From positions 2,418,001-2,482,000 of the forward strand of contig CAWHKC010000004.1 of assembly GCA_963829835.1 (NCBI GenBank): a stretch of DNA of 64,000 bases, in the 5' to 3' direction. The notes beneath the pieces are model-generated. The model was given only the letters and a program-made list of their open reading frames with translations. It had not been told where the DNA came from and searched no databases. The stretch's first letter is position 1; each line of letters begins with the position of its first letter. The translations under genes and the position numbers were made by a program. Below, piece after piece: positions 43,752 through 51,853 of this stretch. This DNA is from Berkiella sp963829835. Lineage in GTDB: Bacteria; Pseudomonadota; Gammaproteobacteria; Berkiellales; Berkiellaceae.

Positions 43752-45380
43752 TTATCTTAAGTAATCAACCATCAATTTCGCGGTTTCTAATCCCTGCCAA
43801 AATGCTTCTTCAAAAACAGAAATGCCGCTCATATCAGAATGGGCAAAAAACAGCCCATCCTTTTGGCGTTTCATTTGGGTTTGCGAACGTGACCATATTT
43901 GATTTGGAGTTGGGCGGATCATCGCGTGCCCTAGAACTCGAACATCAATATTTTGAATATGTTTTTTAATACCTGGCTGAAATTGCTCAAGATCTGCGAT
44001 GACTTGTTGTTTCCAGTTATCGAGATTTTTATCTAATGCTTGCTGACGTGCTTGTTTGGGTGTGCTCTCATCCAAGGGTAAATAATACGTTAGCACACGA
44101 GAAGTTTGTGTTGCATTCAAATTTTGATGATTAGCATCAATATACCCCAAAGAGCGACTATAGTAGGAGACATTATCCCAAGCGAGGCTTGCTCCAGGGG
44201 TGTTTGGTAAATTATCCACTGTTAGATTAGCCACTAACCAAGGCGAATACTGATATTTATCGATATCTGTAAAGCAATCTTCAAAATGATGAGCACATAA
44301 TTTATGGGCGATAAACCGGGGAGCAGCAATCATCACGCATTGAGCTTGAATTGCAAAGGATTGCTGACTTTGCGGATCAAAATATTTTATTAAAAATCCT
44401 GTGCTCTGGGGAGATACTTCATAAACAAGTGCGTTTGTTTTGATTTGTGAATTAAAATCCTTAGCTAGCTTTTGCGCTAAAAACCCATTTCCTTGTGGCC
44501 ACGTGAGCAGTGAATCGCCGCTTGCATTGGCCGCATTTGTACGCCTTGAAGCAAAATAATGAATACCTGCCCAAGCAGAGATTTCAGTTATGCCGGCGCC
44601 ATAATCATCACGGCTACAATAGTTGAGATACCAAATCAAATAGGGGGAATGAAACCCATTACGTTCCACAAATTGCGCCATTGAGATTTCATCTAATGCT
44701 AAAGCGCTAGGATCTCGCGAACTCAAAGCAATAGGAATACAAAACAAAGGTTTTCCATCTTGTCCAATTGCCGATTTATAATGATCCATTAGTGTAAAAA
44801 AGCGATCAAACTCTGCTTCATCTGCCTCAGTGATGCCATGAGCGGGTACTAACCCTTCTTGCCAAGTCCCATTAATATAAAGACGTTCTTTTAAATCGTG
44901 ACACAAATAAAGTTCGTTATAAAAGGGGCGCCCCAAGGCATCAAAGTGAGTAATAATATTTTCTTCAACAAGAAACTCATTTAAAAAGGTACTCTCATTG
45001 CTGACAATGGGTAAATAGTGTGCCGCTATCGGGAACGAAGAAACCGAATTGCTGCCCCAAGCGGAATTGCCCCCAAAGCTTGACTCTAGTTCTAACATCG
45101 TAAAATCTTTTAACCCACTTCGATATAAATGGCGGGCGCAGGTGAGCCCTGCAATCCCACTGCCAATAATCACTATTTGTTGCTGTGTGCTGTTAGTGGG
45201 GTGCGGAAAATGAGGATGGTTAATTTGATGCGCAATCTGAGGAGGTGTGCCTAACATTTTTCCAGAAGGAAGGGCCACATTGAACCAATGTTTGATAAGC
45301 GGCCAAGATAAGGCACCTGCTCCCAATAACGCTAATCCTTTTAGCAGTCGCCGTCTATCCTTGGAAAAAGGTTCAGACAT
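43752..45380 (-). CDS. Tat-type FAD-dependent oxidoreductase (amine-oxidase-like)
   Basis: From the ATG at 45378-45380 the product has 542 residues; two other ATGs lie 15 and 21 bases upstream. The N-terminus FSKDRRRLLKGLALLGAGAL is a twin-arginine signal, so the folded flavoprotein should be exported. An FAD-binding Rossmann motif follows near residue 68 (VIIGSGIAGLTCARHLYRSG with an acidic LELE end). The general pattern, including the late FAHSDMSG..VFEEAFWQG, is that of flavin amine oxidases. Its place beside a spermidine-synthase-like gene suggests a polyamine substrate, but this is inference. It overlaps that gene by eight bases. Confidence 0.85.
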   Translation of the reverse strand: MSEPFSKDRRRLLKGLALLGAGALSWPLIKHWFNVALPSGKMLGTPPQIAHQINHPHFPHPTNSTQQQIVIIGSGIAGLTCARHLYRSGLKDFTMLELESSFGGNSAWGSNSVSSFPIAAHYLPIVSNESTFLNEFLVEENIITHFDALGRPFYNELYLCHDLKERLYINGTWQEGLVPAHGITEADEAEFDRFFTLMDHYKSAIGQDGKPLFCIPIALSSRDPSALALDEISMAQFVERNGFHSPYLIWYLNYCSRDDYGAGITEISAWAGIHYFASRRTNAANASGDSLLTWPQGNGFLAQKLAKDFNSQIKTNALVYEVSPQSTGFLIKYFDPQSQQSFAIQAQCVMIAAPRFIAHKLCAHHFEDCFTDIDKYQYSPWLVANLTVDNLPNTPGASLAWDNVSYYSRSLGYIDANHQNLNATQTSRVLTYYLPLDESTPKQARQQALDKNLDNWKQQVIADLEQFQPGIKKHIQNIDVRVLGHAMIRPTPNQIWSRSQTQMKRQKDGLFFAHSDMSGISVFEEAFWQGLETAKLMVDYLR

Positions 45381-46872
45381 ATTTTTGCCATTCATCTTCA
45401 AAATAGCGCACCAGCGCTTGATTTGTTAAAACGTTGATTTGCGTTTCACGTCTTGCAATGTCTTGAGGAATATTAAATAGTGATGGAATAAGATCAGGTG
45501 TTAAATAACGTAAATCACTTGGCAACTCAAAGGTGAGATTATTGAGTTCGTGTTTAGCTGCAAGATGAAATCCCCACAGACCAAATGCAGGAACATAAGT
45601 TAAATAAGGTTTAACATAAAAATGACTTTTTTCGAGAGTATTAGCAATACACCAATAGCTCATTGGAGCAACATAAGGTGATGTTGATTGAATAGCCGCC
45701 AGACCATTATCTGCAAGCGCTTGATTAAGATATCGATAAAAAGTCTGTGTATAGAGTTTACCAACAGAAAAATTAGAGGGATCTGGGAAATCAACCACAA
45801 TAAAATCAAATTGTTTTTTATTTTGTTTTAGCCATAAGAAAGCATCTTGATTGATAATATTGACTTTAGGTGAGTGTAATGCATCTTTGTTTAAGGCTCG
45901 AAGCATAGGCAAGGTTTTAAAAAGATGCGTCATTTCAGGATCAAGATCAACTAAAGTGATCTGCTCAATGCTGGGATATTTTAAAATCTCTCGCACAGCC
46001 AAGCCATCACCACCCCCTAATACCAATACGCGTCCAGGAGTATCTAATTGCGATAATCCAAGGTGAACCAGCGCTTCATGGTAGCGATATTCATCTCTTG
46101 AGCTAAATTGCAGGTTAGCATTTAAATATAATCGGAGATCATTCCCATTACGTGTGAGTACAATTCGCTGGTAGGGAGTCGATTTACTTAAAAGAACTTT
46201 TCCATCATAAGCATTTCCTTCAGCAAAAGAGCTTAATTGCGTGGAAAAAATAAATCCGAATAATAAAATAGCTATGCAGGTTGACGCTTTAGTGTACCAA
46301 AGTTTAGGATGCAAAAGGCTTTGCTTAAAAGTATAAGCCGTTAATAGACCAACGCTAGTGTTGATAATGCCAAATAAAAAAGCAGAACGAACAAGACCTA
46401 AATGGGGAACTAAAATAAGCGGGAATAATAATGAAGCTAAAAGTGCCCCAATATAATCAAAGGTAAATACTTTTGACACCAAATCTTTAAAATCGGTTAA
46501 ATGCGTTTTGAGAATACGCATCATCAGTGGGATTTCAAGACCGACACAACATCCAATCATAAACACTAAAGAATAGAGGATTACTTTAAAGTGTTCGACA
46601 TATTCAAAACTGGCAAACAGGATGAGCGCTGAAAAACCGCCGATAACTCCTATCAATAGCTCAATATAGATAAAAGTTTCAATCAACTTCTTTTCAAAGT
46701 ATTTGGAAAAAAATGAACCTACCCCCATTGAAAAGAGATAGACACCTATTACGGTAGAAAACTGTGTGACAGAATCTCCTAGGAGGTAACTGGCTAATGT
46801 GCCTGATATGAGCTCATATACCAACCCACAGGTCGATACTATAAATATAGAAAGTAATAGAATCAGTGCCAT
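45373..46872 (-). CDS. Membrane-anchored spermidine-synthase-like protein
   Basis: The 499-residue protein has two parts. Residues about 1-215 contain six or seven membrane helices (IFIVSTCGLVYELISGTLAS, LLIGVIGGFSALILF, and so on). Residues about 225-470 form an aminopropyltransferase domain: the SAM-type loop VLVLGGGDGLAVREIL, the acidic VDLDPEM, and VVDFPDPSNFSVGKLYTQTFY, as in SpeE. Fusions of this type occur in envelope-stress gene sets with DUF350 and DUF4178, from memory. The natural product need not be spermidine. It overlaps DUF350 by one base. Confidence 0.9.
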   Translation of the reverse strand: MALILLLSIFIVSTCGLVYELISGTLASYLLGDSVTQFSTVIGVYLFSMGVGSFFSKYFEKKLIETFIYIELLIGVIGGFSALILFASFEYVEHFKVILYSLVFMIGCCVGLEIPLMMRILKTHLTDFKDLVSKVFTFDYIGALLASLLFPLILVPHLGLVRSAFLFGIINTSVGLLTAYTFKQSLLHPKLWYTKASTCIAILLFGFIFSTQLSSFAEGNAYDGKVLLSKSTPYQRIVLTRNGNDLRLYLNANLQFSSRDEYRYHEALVHLGLSQLDTPGRVLVLGGGDGLAVREILKYPSIEQITLVDLDPEMTHLFKTLPMLRALNKDALHSPKVNIINQDAFLWLKQNKKQFDFIVVDFPDPSNFSVGKLYTQTFYRYLNQALADNGLAAIQSTSPYVAPMSYWCIANTLEKSHFYVKPYLTYVPAFGLWGFHLAAKHELNNLTFELPSDLRYLTPDLIPSLFNIPQDIARRETQINVLTNQALVRYFEDEWQKYV

Positions 46873-47090
46873 TAGCCAGTGATCGCTGAGGCAATAATAT
46901 TTGAAATACCAAGCACCATGGCAGCAACAATTATGGCTAAAGCTACATTGTGCTCATCGATGATTTCTTTCCAAAGTCTCCATGGCGTGAGTTTATCGTA
47001 GGCATAAAATCCAACGCCTAGCATTACTAAACCCACAATAGAGTACACAACCGAGTTTATTAAGCTATTGAGATTGATCCAAGTAGTCAT
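46872..47090 (-). CDS. DUF350 membrane protein (YjfL-like)
   Basis: The 72-residue protein has two membrane helices, SVVYSIVGLVMLGVGFYAYD and VALAIIVAAMVLGISNIIAS, joined by a polar loop with LTPWRLWKEIIDEHN. This is one unit of the DUF350 family, which is often doubled in other bacteria and occurs in the PspA/YjfL-type gene sets. Its role is not known, but it is thought to act in the inner membrane with SpeE-like and PspA-like partners. It overlaps the gene downstream by one base. Confidence 0.9.
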   Translation of the reverse strand: MTTWINLNSLINSVVYSIVGLVMLGVGFYAYDKLTPWRLWKEIIDEHNVALAIIVAAMVLGISNIIASAITG

Positions 47091-47102
47091 TGGCTATTTT
47101 CC

Positions 47103-47264
47103 TTATTTATGATGCATTGATGCGCTTTTAGTTAATGTAGAATAGTTTGATTTGGTATAGGCTAACATATCCCAACCTTGTAAAGTGGCAAAAGAAAACC
47201 ACGCTAAAATGGCTAATGTGTAACCAATGGCAAATTTTGTCTTTTTTTTAGCTTGCCATTTCAT
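47103..47264 (-). CDS. 53-residue membrane peptide in the stress cassette
   Basis: Its ATG at 47262-47264 directly follows the TAG of the DUF4178 gene without a gap, and its stop is 12 bases before the DUF350 start, so it sits in the operon. The product begins MKWQAKKKTKFAIGYTLAI, with a basic head and one hydrophobic helix (residues about 11-27), then a polar tail ending MHHK. The basic head should lie in the cytoplasm. I recognise no family. The tight fit between co-oriented genes is the main evidence. Confidence 0.65.
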   Translation of the reverse strand: MKWQAKKKTKFAIGYTLAILAWFSFATLQGWDMLAYTKSNYSTLTKSASMHHK

Positions 47265-48731
47265 CTACTTTTCTCGTCTCATTTCAATGAATAGAAAATA
47301 CAACAGAACTAAAGCTCCTGGTGCCCCCAAGAGTAAAAGGCTAAAGATAAAATTGTCAAAAGAGGTGACTCCCTCCACTAATTGAATTTTAACTGGCAAC
47401 GGTTCAAGGTTATTGGTAGTTGCTTTGAGAATAATATGATATTGACCTTTCTCTGGAGAGGTAAAAGTCATTTCTCCATATCTACTTCCCTCAACCCAAT
47501 AACCGTCATAATCACTCCCGGAGTAATATTCTAGACCTTTTTGAATATCAATACTTTCACCCGTTTTATCATTAACTAAACTTGCTTCAATTTCCATCCA
47601 TGATTGATTTACTGGAGCTTGTAATGCCAATTTAACGACGCCATTGTGAGTATCAATGATAAAAGAGGGGCTCACATAGTCTGTGCTAATGTTAATCTGA
47701 GGAATGATAAAATCTGCGTCAAGCAATGATTTTGGATGAGAAAAGAAACTCAGAAAGATACTTATAAAAATGAGTGCCACTACGCCTAACCCACTTGTTT
47801 TTAGAATAGTCTGGTAGGATTCTTTATCTGGCACAGGCTGATTAAAGGCAACACCGATTTTCATAGGGAGCGGCTTAGTGAGTTGAAAAGCCTTCATGAC
47901 TTCTTCGCGTTCAATATATTCCGCTAATGACCATATTTGTTCTTTATTCTGCTCTTCCGATGAACGTGAAATTTCAGTGCCACCGATATACAATTGTTCT
48001 CTTTCTGGCGGCAACTTAGTACTAAGACGTGATGGTCTAGTGGGTGAACTTTGAGCTTCTTCTAAGCTTAATATTCCTGTTTTACATTTGTAATCTGTAA
48101 TCTTCGCAACATCGCCGGTTTTTATGCGCCAATAAAATTCGCCCGCCACATATAATACGTTTGCTTCATAGGTTTCGTAATATTTGTAATTAACATCCAA
48201 ATATTGAAATTGGCCATAACCTTCCTTAGGGATATCATGCAATGTGAAAATATAATTCCAATGGCCATTACGTTCACTGAGCCAACGAAATCCCTTGTAA
48301 GGATTAAATAAAAGATATTCCTGCCAAAATAGTGGGGCAGCAGGTGGCGTATAATGATCATTATCGTCCACATCTAGGGCCATACTGAGTAGAGATTTTA
48401 CATTGACTGAAACGCTGTGTTCTCTATTTATGTAAGCAGGAAAAGTACCCATGCGTTGCATGAAGCCAATCACTTCCCAAGTCGCACCATGCAATTTTCC
48501 TCTGGTGCCTAATGGGATAAGCGGTTCAATGTGATCTTTTGATTTTACTGCTCCAGAAATAGTCAATTCTGATTGCGCTACATCCAATATAGTTTGGCAA
48601 TATTGGCAGACCAAGGTTTGAGTATAGCCCTTAGCGCGCAAGGTAATGGCCCCCCCGCATTTTGGACAAGAGAGTGTCTCTATTTTGGGTGGTGTTGTTT
48701 TTTTGTCAGGATGTACATATTTACCAGCCAT
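47265..48731 (-). CDS. DUF4178 protein with N-terminal zinc ribbon and two membrane helices
   Basis: The 488-residue protein begins with a zinc ribbon (LSCPKCGGAITL..LVCQYCQTIL, residues about 19-46). A DUF4178 domain follows at about 70-215 (LGTRGKLHGATWEVIGFMQR, with FLLFNPYKGFRWL-like strand YLLFNPYKGFRWLSERNGHW). One membrane helix is near 320 (LGVVALIFISIFLSFFSH) and one at the end (FIFSLLLLGAPGALVLLYFLF). A beta-rich region lies between them, probably outside the membrane. The DUF4178 family occurs next to DUF350 and SpeE-like genes. Its N-terminus overlaps the second DUF4178 gene by 11 bases. Confidence 0.88.
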   Translation of the reverse strand: MAGKYVHPDKKTTPPKIETLSCPKCGGAITLRAKGYTQTLVCQYCQTILDVAQSELTISGAVKSKDHIEPLIPLGTRGKLHGATWEVIGFMQRMGTFPAYINREHSVSVNVKSLLSMALDVDDNDHYTPPAAPLFWQEYLLFNPYKGFRWLSERNGHWNYIFTLHDIPKEGYGQFQYLDVNYKYYETYEANVLYVAGEFYWRIKTGDVAKITDYKCKTGILSLEEAQSSPTRPSRLSTKLPPEREQLYIGGTEISRSSEEQNKEQIWSLAEYIEREEVMKAFQLTKPLPMKIGVAFNQPVPDKESYQTILKTSGLGVVALIFISIFLSFFSHPKSLLDADFIIPQINISTDYVSPSFIIDTHNGVVKLALQAPVNQSWMEIEASLVNDKTGESIDIQKGLEYYSGSDYDGYWVEGSRYGEMTFTSPEKGQYHIILKATTNNLEPLPVKIQLVEGVTSFDNFIFSLLLLGAPGALVLLYFLFIEMRREK

Positions 48732-49347
48732 CGATGACTCGCATGTTTGTTAGATTGAGTTCATCAATATCAACATTTTTTCCTGCATACACACGATATT
48801 TATTTTGGTTAATATCAAGGTAGGCGCATGTAGAGTCAGTGCCGCGAAAGTCGATAGAAACACCTTTCAAACCTGGTTGAATTTCAAAGGGTAATTCACC
48901 GACGACCCCTTCGACAATATAGGATTTAATATCACTAGCCACATAAGAAATGTTATTGAAAGAAAGCGATTGTCCAATTTGGATATTTTGCAAGAATGTC
49001 GTATCAGCAAGTATGATTTCGTGAGTGTAATTAAAAAATCCTAAGGCTTCTGCTATCCATGCTTGAACGCCACTTTCTTCTTGAACATACCATTCATTCC
49101 AAAAACCATCTTGCCATTGGACTTTGAGTTGTCCAATTATCTCAAAGTTTTGTTGCAAATAGGTGCCTTTGGTTCCCACTTGCAGTACAGATAAATCTTC
49201 TGCAATGACGGCCATTTTCCCTTGCAGATGCAAATTCTCATTTTTTCTCACTAACATGGATTGACAAAAGCTACAGATGGTCATTGTGCTAAAGCGACTC
49301 TTAAATTGAATGTGAGCTCCGCAAGCGGGACAAGTATTGAGTTGCAT
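48721..49347 (-). CDS. Zinc-ribbon DUF4178 protein, short form
   Basis: This 208-residue protein opens with a zinc ribbon (NTCPACGAHIQF..TICSFCQSML) and carries one DUF4178 domain (VGTKGTYLQQNFEIIGQLKVQW, then WNEWYVQEESGVQAWIAEA). It lacks membrane helices and is thus a soluble partner of the next gene. Two DUF4178 genes in a row suggest a heteromeric complex. It lies one base downstream of the SPFH-like gene. Confidence 0.85.
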   Translation of the reverse strand: MQLNTCPACGAHIQFKSRFSTMTICSFCQSMLVRKNENLHLQGKMAVIAEDLSVLQVGTKGTYLQQNFEIIGQLKVQWQDGFWNEWYVQEESGVQAWIAEALGFFNYTHEIILADTTFLQNIQIGQSLSFNNISYVASDIKSYIVEGVVGELPFEIQPGLKGVSIDFRGTDSTCAYLDINQNKYRVYAGKNVDIDELNLTNMRVIDGW

Positions 49348-49348
49348 C

Positions 49349-49996
49349 TTAAAAACTCTTGTCAGGTAGAGAGAGACTTTGTATTTGGAAAGCGGTTAGT
49401 TTTAAACCATATTGCTTTTCAAAAACAAATGAAATTTTTTGAGCGATCTGTTGCGTTAGCGCTTCTCTGTCTTTGAGGAGTTGGTTTAGATTTTGCTGAT
49501 TGTTCATTGCAATAGAAAACTGTTCAAGTATCACAGAGCGCAAAGGATGAATGATATCTTCGGTAGAAAACTGTTTAGTATCGTTAGGGATATGGCGCCA
49601 CAATTTTTTTGGATTATCTAATTGATATGAAAATGCGCCATGAGCTCGTATGGAGAGTACACCTGATTGCGGATCTTGGATAAGAACAGGCGTTGGAGTT
49701 CCCCAGCGTTGATCAGAAAAGGTTTTAGTTGAAAAATAATAAATCGATAAGTTTTCAGGCACTATCAAACTTTCAAATACCCAGTGCCAGGGATAGGACC
49801 CTTTTTCGAGGATGGCAACGATTTGTTGATTCATCAGAAAAAGAGCAATTTGACCCTCTTGAACAATGATATTAGTCAAATGACTTATTTTTTTAGCTGC
49901 GTAATCTGCCTTCCAACAAATTAATAAGGGATCATCTGTGGTGCTGCTAATCACCTTATTTTTGGAAAAAGGGAGGAGTCGGTTTTGCCTAGTCAT
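49349..49996 (-). CDS. SPFH/Band 7-like protein
   Basis: The 215-residue protein resembles the SPFH family proteins of the YdjI/virion-core type: IIVQEGQIALFLMNQQIVAILEKGSYPW near residue 42, a middle strand set with WGTPTPVLIQDPQSGVLSIRAHGAFSYQL, and a helical end with LTAFQIQSLSLPD. SPFH proteins form membrane-bound rings or scaffolds. No membrane segment is seen here, so it should attach through partners. It is the first gene of the leftward unit and is divergent from the TelA unit. Confidence 0.75.
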   Translation of the reverse strand: MTRQNRLLPFSKNKVISSTTDDPLLICWKADYAAKKISHLTNIIVQEGQIALFLMNQQIVAILEKGSYPWHWVFESLIVPENLSIYYFSTKTFSDQRWGTPTPVLIQDPQSGVLSIRAHGAFSYQLDNPKKLWRHIPNDTKQFSTEDIIHPLRSVILEQFSIAMNNQQNLNQLLKDREALTQQIAQKISFVFEKQYGLKLTAFQIQSLSLPDKSF

Positions 49997-50109
49997 TTAG
50001 TAGAGTGAAAACATATGCAGATTTATCATTTTCATATAATATTCTAATGGGCTGAAAGTGTCATCCGGTTTGCATTGATTAATTTAAATATTTGTGTAGG
50101 GAAATCATA

Positions 50110-50688
50110 TTGTTACTTGAAATTTTATTAACAACGACGGTTTGTGGCTTATTCGGGGGCTCTTATCTTGTATATCATCGTTTGTCTAATAAAAGTGACA
50201 GTGATAGCCCTTTGAGTGAAAGTCAGCTTCGATTGATGATGTTACAACCTAAAATAAGCTGGTGTCGTTTTCTTGAAAATGTTGATGACTATGGCAAAAA
50301 GGTATCATCACAATATAAAACTATTGCACAGATTCAAGCCACGAGCATGCATATGCTTAAACAAAAATTTAATGTGCAAGAAGTGACTTTTGCCAGATAC
50401 TACCAAGCAATGGATTCATCCAACCAGATATTAATGGATAATCTGATTAAAATAATTCCCTTATTGGAAACCTTAGATCATCTGGGAGCAAGTGAAAATA
50501 CAAACCGTCAGGAATTGGTTAACAAAATTCAAGGATTAGTTTCACTCAATGACCAGTTAATTGAGAAATTGAATGAATTGATTATAAATTTATCACAACT
50601 GAAAAACCTGCATGGCCCCGATCAGCAAACCACGCAATTTTTATTGGAAAACCTCGATAAGCTGGTTGAGCGGGCTAAACATTATTAG
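50110..50688 (+). CDS. Membrane-anchored helical protein upstream of TelA
   Basis: I recognise no family. AGGGA at 50098-50102 fits the TTG at 50110, giving 192 residues; another TTG lies 18 bases upstream. One N-terminal membrane helix (ILLTTTVCGLFGGSYLVYH) is followed by a long helical, Gln- and Leu-rich body, probably a coiled coil (QDLVNKIQGLVSLNDQLIEK-like heptads). It is five to twelve bases before telA in the same direction. Its place corresponds to XpaC-type genes beside telA in Firmicutes, but I see no sequence likeness. Confidence 0.65.
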   Translation: MLLEILLTTTVCGLFGGSYLVYHRLSNKSDSDSPLSESQLRLMMLQPKISWCRFLENVDDYGKKVSSQYKTIAQIQATSMHMLKQKFNVQEVTFARYYQAMDSSNQILMDNLIKIIPLLETLDHLGASENTNRQELVNKIQGLVSLNDQLIEKLNELIINLSQLKNLHGPDQQTTQFLLENLDKLVERAKHY

Positions 50689-50699
50689 GAAAAATGGTT

Positions 50700-51845
50700 A
50701 TGACAAAAGATGAAGACGTTAAATTAGTAGTGGCTCAAGCTGAGGAAATCAAGCAAGAGCTGCTAACACCGGAACCATTGCCAAAATTACAAGAACAAGA
50801 ATTAACACAACAAGCAACTGATTTAGTTCAATCATTGCTGTCAACTGATTTGACACAAATTCAAAATCAGCAGGCGTCCGTTGGAAAAATTGAAAATCTT
50901 GGTGGTGATATTCAGCACCAAGCTTCTAAACAAATGAGTTTATTACAACAGCCGATTGCGACACTTTCAAGACGTGCTGAAGATGGCGGCGAAGTTGCCA
51001 ATGCTCTAATTGATCTGAAAGTTACTGTGGAATCTTTAGATCCCTCCCAAATAGATTTTGAACCTGGTTGGTTTACACGTTTATTAGGATTAATTCCAGG
51101 GGTTGGAACTTCTTTAAAACGCTACGCCACCAAATTTGAGAGTGCTCAAACCGTGATTGCCTCCATTGTGCGTTCACTTGAAATGGGACGCGATCAGTTG
51201 TTGCGTGATAATGTCACGTTAAAAGAAGATCAAAAACAATTATGGGAAACAGAAAAGAAGTTAGAACAAACTTTGAAATTTGCTTCAATGGTTGATAATA
51301 AACTAGAAGAACAAATTCATCTGCTAAAAAATCAGGATCCTAATAAGGTCAAATTTATTGAAGAGTACATGTTGTTTCCAGTAAGACAAAGAGTGATTGA
51401 TTTGCAACAACAAGTTGCGGTACATCAACAAACGATGATTGCATCAGAAATCATTATTCGTAACAATAAAGAATTGGTGAGAGGGGTGAGCCGGGCATTA
51501 AATGTAACGGTGACTGCTTTGCAAAATGCCACCACCATTGCCATGGCATTAGCGCATCAAGAGAAAGTACTGCAAAAAGTCGATAAAATAAACGAAACAA
51601 CTTCTAAACTCATAGCTGATACTGCGAAGCGTTTAAAAACCCAAGGGACTGCGATTCATAAAGGAGCAGCTAGCGCTCAAATCGATGTTCAAGCGCTGAA
51701 ATCAGCCTTAGCGGATATTAAGATTGCGCTGGATGATATTTCTACTTTCAGGCAAAAAGCACTGCCTAATATGGCAAATGTTGTTAAAGAATTAGATCAT
51801 CTCATCAAGGAAACAGCAGAGCCATTAAGTAAGATAGAACGGTAG
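50700..51845 (+). CDS. telA: Toxic anion resistance protein TelA
   Basis: TelA-family proteins are associated with tellurite, toxic-anion and cell-wall-stress tolerance; how they act is not clear. From ATG 50700, with AGGA upstream, the product has 381 residues (an ATG six bases earlier is the alternative). The family core is visible: FTRLLGLIPGVGTSLKRYATKFESAQ near residue 120, then LRDNVTLKEDQKQLWETEKKLE, and the C-terminal SRALNVTVTALQNATTIAMALAHQ. It is helical throughout, soluble, and lies between the membrane-anchored helical gene and the ankyrin gene. Confidence 0.93.
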   Translation: MTKDEDVKLVVAQAEEIKQELLTPEPLPKLQEQELTQQATDLVQSLLSTDLTQIQNQQASVGKIENLGGDIQHQASKQMSLLQQPIATLSRRAEDGGEVANALIDLKVTVESLDPSQIDFEPGWFTRLLGLIPGVGTSLKRYATKFESAQTVIASIVRSLEMGRDQLLRDNVTLKEDQKQLWETEKKLEQTLKFASMVDNKLEEQIHLLKNQDPNKVKFIEEYMLFPVRQRVIDLQQQVAVHQQTMIASEIIIRNNKELVRGVSRALNVTVTALQNATTIAMALAHQEKVLQKVDKINETTSKLIADTAKRLKTQGTAIHKGAASAQIDVQALKSALADIKIALDDISTFRQKALPNMANVVKELDHLIKETAEPLSKIER

Positions 51846-51853
51846 CACTTTTT

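Noticed and set aside
45373..46872. Plain spermidine synthase (speE) for polyamine synthesis
   Set aside because: The long N-terminal membrane part and cassette neighbours argue against the normal biosynthetic enzyme, so I do not give the symbol.
49997..50109. A TATAAT at 50035-50040 as promoter of the TelA unit
   Set aside because: The -10 is perfect, but I find no acceptable -35 at 16-18 bases, so I do not list it as a feature.
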